Source: Acidobacteriota bacterium (GTDB lineage: Bacteria; Acidobacteriota; Terriglobia; Bryobacterales; Bryobacteraceae). From it: a DNA stretch of 33,771 nt. The stretch lies in NCBI GenBank assembly GCA_018268715.1, contig JAFDVZ010000019.1:1-33771 (forward strand), in the 5' to 3' direction. The notes below the pieces were generated by a model. The model did not search any database and had not been told where the DNA came from. It saw only the letters and a program-made list of their open reading frames with translations. Made by a program: the position numbers and the translations under genes. Below, in pieces: positions 32,295 to 33,771 of this stretch. How positions within the stretch are numbered: position 1 is the stretch's first letter; every line of letters begins with the position of its first letter.

Positions 32295-32819
32295 ATGGCC
32301 GGCAATCTGTTCAGGGAAGCTTTGATCGCAATGGCTGTCTGTCCTCAGACGCCGCATGCGCTGGAGGCTGAAGGAGATGTCCGCAACACGCGCTGCAGAC
32401 GGCCATCAGGCGCAACGGATATCCTCACGATAGGCGCGAATCCGACACCGGTCGTCTACCTGTCTGGGCTATTTCAGCGGTTCGGCTGGACAGTCCATGC
32501 CGCAGTGAACCTTGAGGACGCGATCGAGTTCCTACAGGAACACAAAGCCGCAGTCGCTATCTGCGAAGAGACTCTCCCCGACGGGACCTGGCGGGACGCA
32601 GAGAGGATCCTCAACTCCTTTCCGAACGCGCCGATGTTCGTGGTGATTGGAAGCGACCGGACGATCTTGGACGAAGTTCTGGCTGTGGGCGGCTTCGATG
32701 TACTCACGCGGCCGCTGCGGGAATCGGAAGTTATCTGGCCGGTCGCCAGTGCCTGGCACCAGTGGATGAAGCGCTTTCAAAGCCAGGACACCGGAGGCCC
32801 GCCATGCTCCGATGCCTGA
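32295..32819 (+). CDS. response-regulator receiver-like protein lacking the phosphorylation pocket
   Basis: 174 residues from ATG 32295, with AAGGAGG (32282-32288) six bases upstream. Residues about 40-155 follow the receiver fold: a first strand TDILTIGANP, helix VVYLSGLFQRFGW, strand AVAICEETLPDGTWRDAERI, strand PMFVVIGS and a last strand FDVLTRPLRES. In a normal receiver the first strand ends in Asp-Asp, the third in the phospho-Asp, and the last is followed by Lys-Pro. Here they are Gly-Ala, Glu91/Glu92 and Arg-Pro. So it is probably not phosphorylated and may act as a constitutive or ligand-driven partner. There is no output domain. The N-terminal 40 residues are unrelated to the fold. 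Confidence 0.74.
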   Translation: MAGNLFREALIAMAVCPQTPHALEAEGDVRNTRCRRPSGATDILTIGANPTPVVYLSGLFQRFGWTVHAAVNLEDAIEFLQEHKAAVAICEETLPDGTWRDAERILNSFPNAPMFVVIGSDRTILDEVLAVGGFDVLTRPLRESEVIWPVASAWHQWMKRFQSQDTGGPPCSDA

Positions 32820-33121
32820 GGTCGGGATGTCCAACGCGCTGCGGTACACGACGCAAGCCCAGTTGCGCGGATCGACTATTGCACTACGCACTGCTGTCGT
32901 TGTTGACTGCCGTGCTTCTTCTCAGCCTGGCGGTAGGCCTGTCCTCCTTGGGTGATGCCGCCGCGGAATCACGACGAGCGTCCGAATCGACGCCAGTCGC
33001 AGTTTCGAAGACGTTTGAGTTGATGGGCAAGACCGAGGATGACGGACGAGAGAGGGTCGGGCGCGACCGTGATGGGAAGCCTGAACTCCTCACTGATGCG
33101 CCGATCCAGATTGCGGAGTAG
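32804..33121 (+). CDS. small single-TM protein, overlapping the 3' end of mreB in antisense
   Basis: 105 residues from ATG 32804, with GGAGG (32793-32797) six bases upstream; it overlaps the end of the receiver-like gene by 16 bases, the pattern of a coupled gene. An ATG at 32762 opens a longer version inside the upstream gene and lacks the site. Residues about 24-52 are one hydrophobic helix (HYALLSLLTAVLLLSLAVGL), remotely Flp-pilin-like, but the prepilin peptidase site is not seen. The last 50 residues lie opposite the mreB 3' end, so the C-terminal half may be chance. I cannot assign a function. Confidence 0.42.
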   Translation: MLRCLRSGCPTRCGTRRKPSCADRLLHYALLSLLTAVLLLSLAVGLSSLGDAAAESRRASESTPVAVSKTFELMGKTEDDGRERVGRDRDGKPELLTDAPIQIAE

Positions 33122-33771
33122 TGCCGATCCGCCGGTGAGTAGTATCCCGGTCTCCACTAGATCCGCGCTGAGTTCAGGGGGCGCCTGTTCCAGGACCTCC
33201 CGAATCCCCATGATGATCTGATGAATCGGTGCGGAAAGGGCTTCCCGGATCTCGCAATCGCATAGGGCCACCTCACGCGGAATTCCCTGAACCAGGCATC
33301 GGCCTTTGACCTTCACGCTCAGGGCCTCGGACACTGGTAGTGCCGAGCCGACATGAATCTTGATCCGCTCGGCGGTCCGCTCGCCGACAAGGAGTTGGTG
33401 TTTTCCCCGTACGTAAGCTGCGACCGCGGCGTCCATCTCATCACCGGCTACCGCGATAGTCCGAGTCTGGACAGTATTCGCCATCGAGATAACCGCAATA
33501 TCAGTGACACCCGCTCCAACATCGACCACCATGCGGCCGCGCGGCTCGTCGATCGGGAGTCCGGCTCCCTGCGCTGCGGCGAGCACCTGGTCCACGAGAA
33601 GCACATCGCGAGCACCGACGGTTTGGAGGGACTCAACGATTGCCAGACGTTCGACTTCCGTCAGTTCGCCGGGAATCGCCATGGCCACCCGGAGGCGGCG
33701 GAAAGTCCTGGCGGTCCGTGCCTGCCGAAAGAAGCGGGTCAGCATGCCTTCGCACGCCGTAAGATCACAGA
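32969..33771 (-). CDS. mreB: rod shape-determining protein MreB (5' end outside the window)
   Basis: At least 266 residues of an expected 340 or so; the minus-strand frame stays open to the window edge. The first visible Met (33743-33745) is internal, because the codons before it (reading CDLTACEG) continue the family sequence. Phosphate-2 loop GRMVVDVGAGVTDIAVIS, hinge AGDEMDAAVAAYVRGKHQLL, interface ERTAERIKIHVGSA and the nucleotide loop ILLTGGSALLRNLDRRISEE are all present. MreB is the bacterial actin that guides lateral wall synthesis. This supports a rod-shaped host. The C-terminus after DPLSSVILGLAHQL is divergent and slightly extended. Confidence 0.92.
   Translation of the reverse strand, partial: CDLTACEGMLTRFFRQARTARTFRRLRVAMAIPGELTEVERLAIVESLQTVGARDVLLVDQVLAAAQGAGLPIDEPRGRMVVDVGAGVTDIAVISMANTVQTRTIAVAGDEMDAAVAAYVRGKHQLLVGERTAERIKIHVGSALPVSEALSVKVKGRCLVQGIPREVALCDCEIREALSAPIHQIIMGIREVLEQAPPELSADLVETGILLTGGSALLRNLDRRISEEFRLPITVAPDPLSSVILGLAHQLKRLRNCDWRRFGRSS

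Noticed and set aside
1-33771. tRNA genes, CRISPR arrays, insertion sequences
   Set aside because: Scanning by eye gave no cloverleaf-like region in gaps, no regularly spaced repeats and no transposase-like ORF.

Overview
The window is GC-rich and in two parts. Positions 1 to about 29270 hold the packaging, head and tail (late) genes of a lambda-like phage or prophage with a long non-contractile tail. Positions about 29370 to 33771 hold chromosomal genes. No integrase, repressor or replication gene is visible, so the rest of the phage must lie to the left. The host is probably an aerobic, GC-rich Gram-negative rod. An Acidobacteriota host is my guess from the style of the tail proteins and the sigma-54-type promoters; it is not proven.

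Layout of the phage part: (1) 1-1912, a small hypothetical gene, a ParB-like/beta-class DNA methyltransferase fusion, a 52-codon ORF without a start codon, and a small membrane protein. (2) 1941-2991, three genes on the minus strand (DUF3489-like plus two unknowns), divergent from the packaging genes. (3) 3062-13374, the classic lambda order: small terminase, GpA-type large terminase, gpW-like joiner, gpB-like portal, S49 protease with a nested scaffold start, gpD-like decoration protein, gpE-like capsid, gpFII-like connector, tail completion and terminator proteins, tail tube, and a tail assembly chaperone pair joined by a probable -1 ribosomal frameshift at CCCAAAC (13027-13033). (4) 13361-29267, tape measure, a virion muralytic enzyme, a gpM-like protein, several small virion proteins, a LamG-like protein, a fiber-tail adaptor-like protein, a giant M-L-J-like tip fusion, a 1270-residue tail protein with a C-terminal TIM-barrel-like region, and a tail fiber. 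Almost all start and stop codons overlap or abut, so this is one long late operon.

The host part holds a DksA/TraR-type zinc-finger gene broken by a one-base frameshift right at the phage edge, a short ribosome hibernation factor (HPF/RaiA family), a K+/H+-type CPA antiporter with a TrkA-C domain preceded by a sigma region-4-only ORF, a receiver-like protein without the phosphorylation pocket, a small membrane protein, and a 5'-truncated MreB. The hibernation gene and the receiver-like gene each have a near-identical sigma-54-type element (TGGCCA-N3-GATTGC) at the right distance, which suggests one RpoN-controlled stress regulon.

The most useful points beyond routine annotation are the frameshift-made tail chaperone extension with a four-cysteine motif, the in-frame scaffold start with its own Shine-Dalgarno, the M-L-J tip fusion with a gpL-like cysteine quartet, the twin sigma-54-type promoters, and the two likely single-base lesions (near 1517 and 29455).
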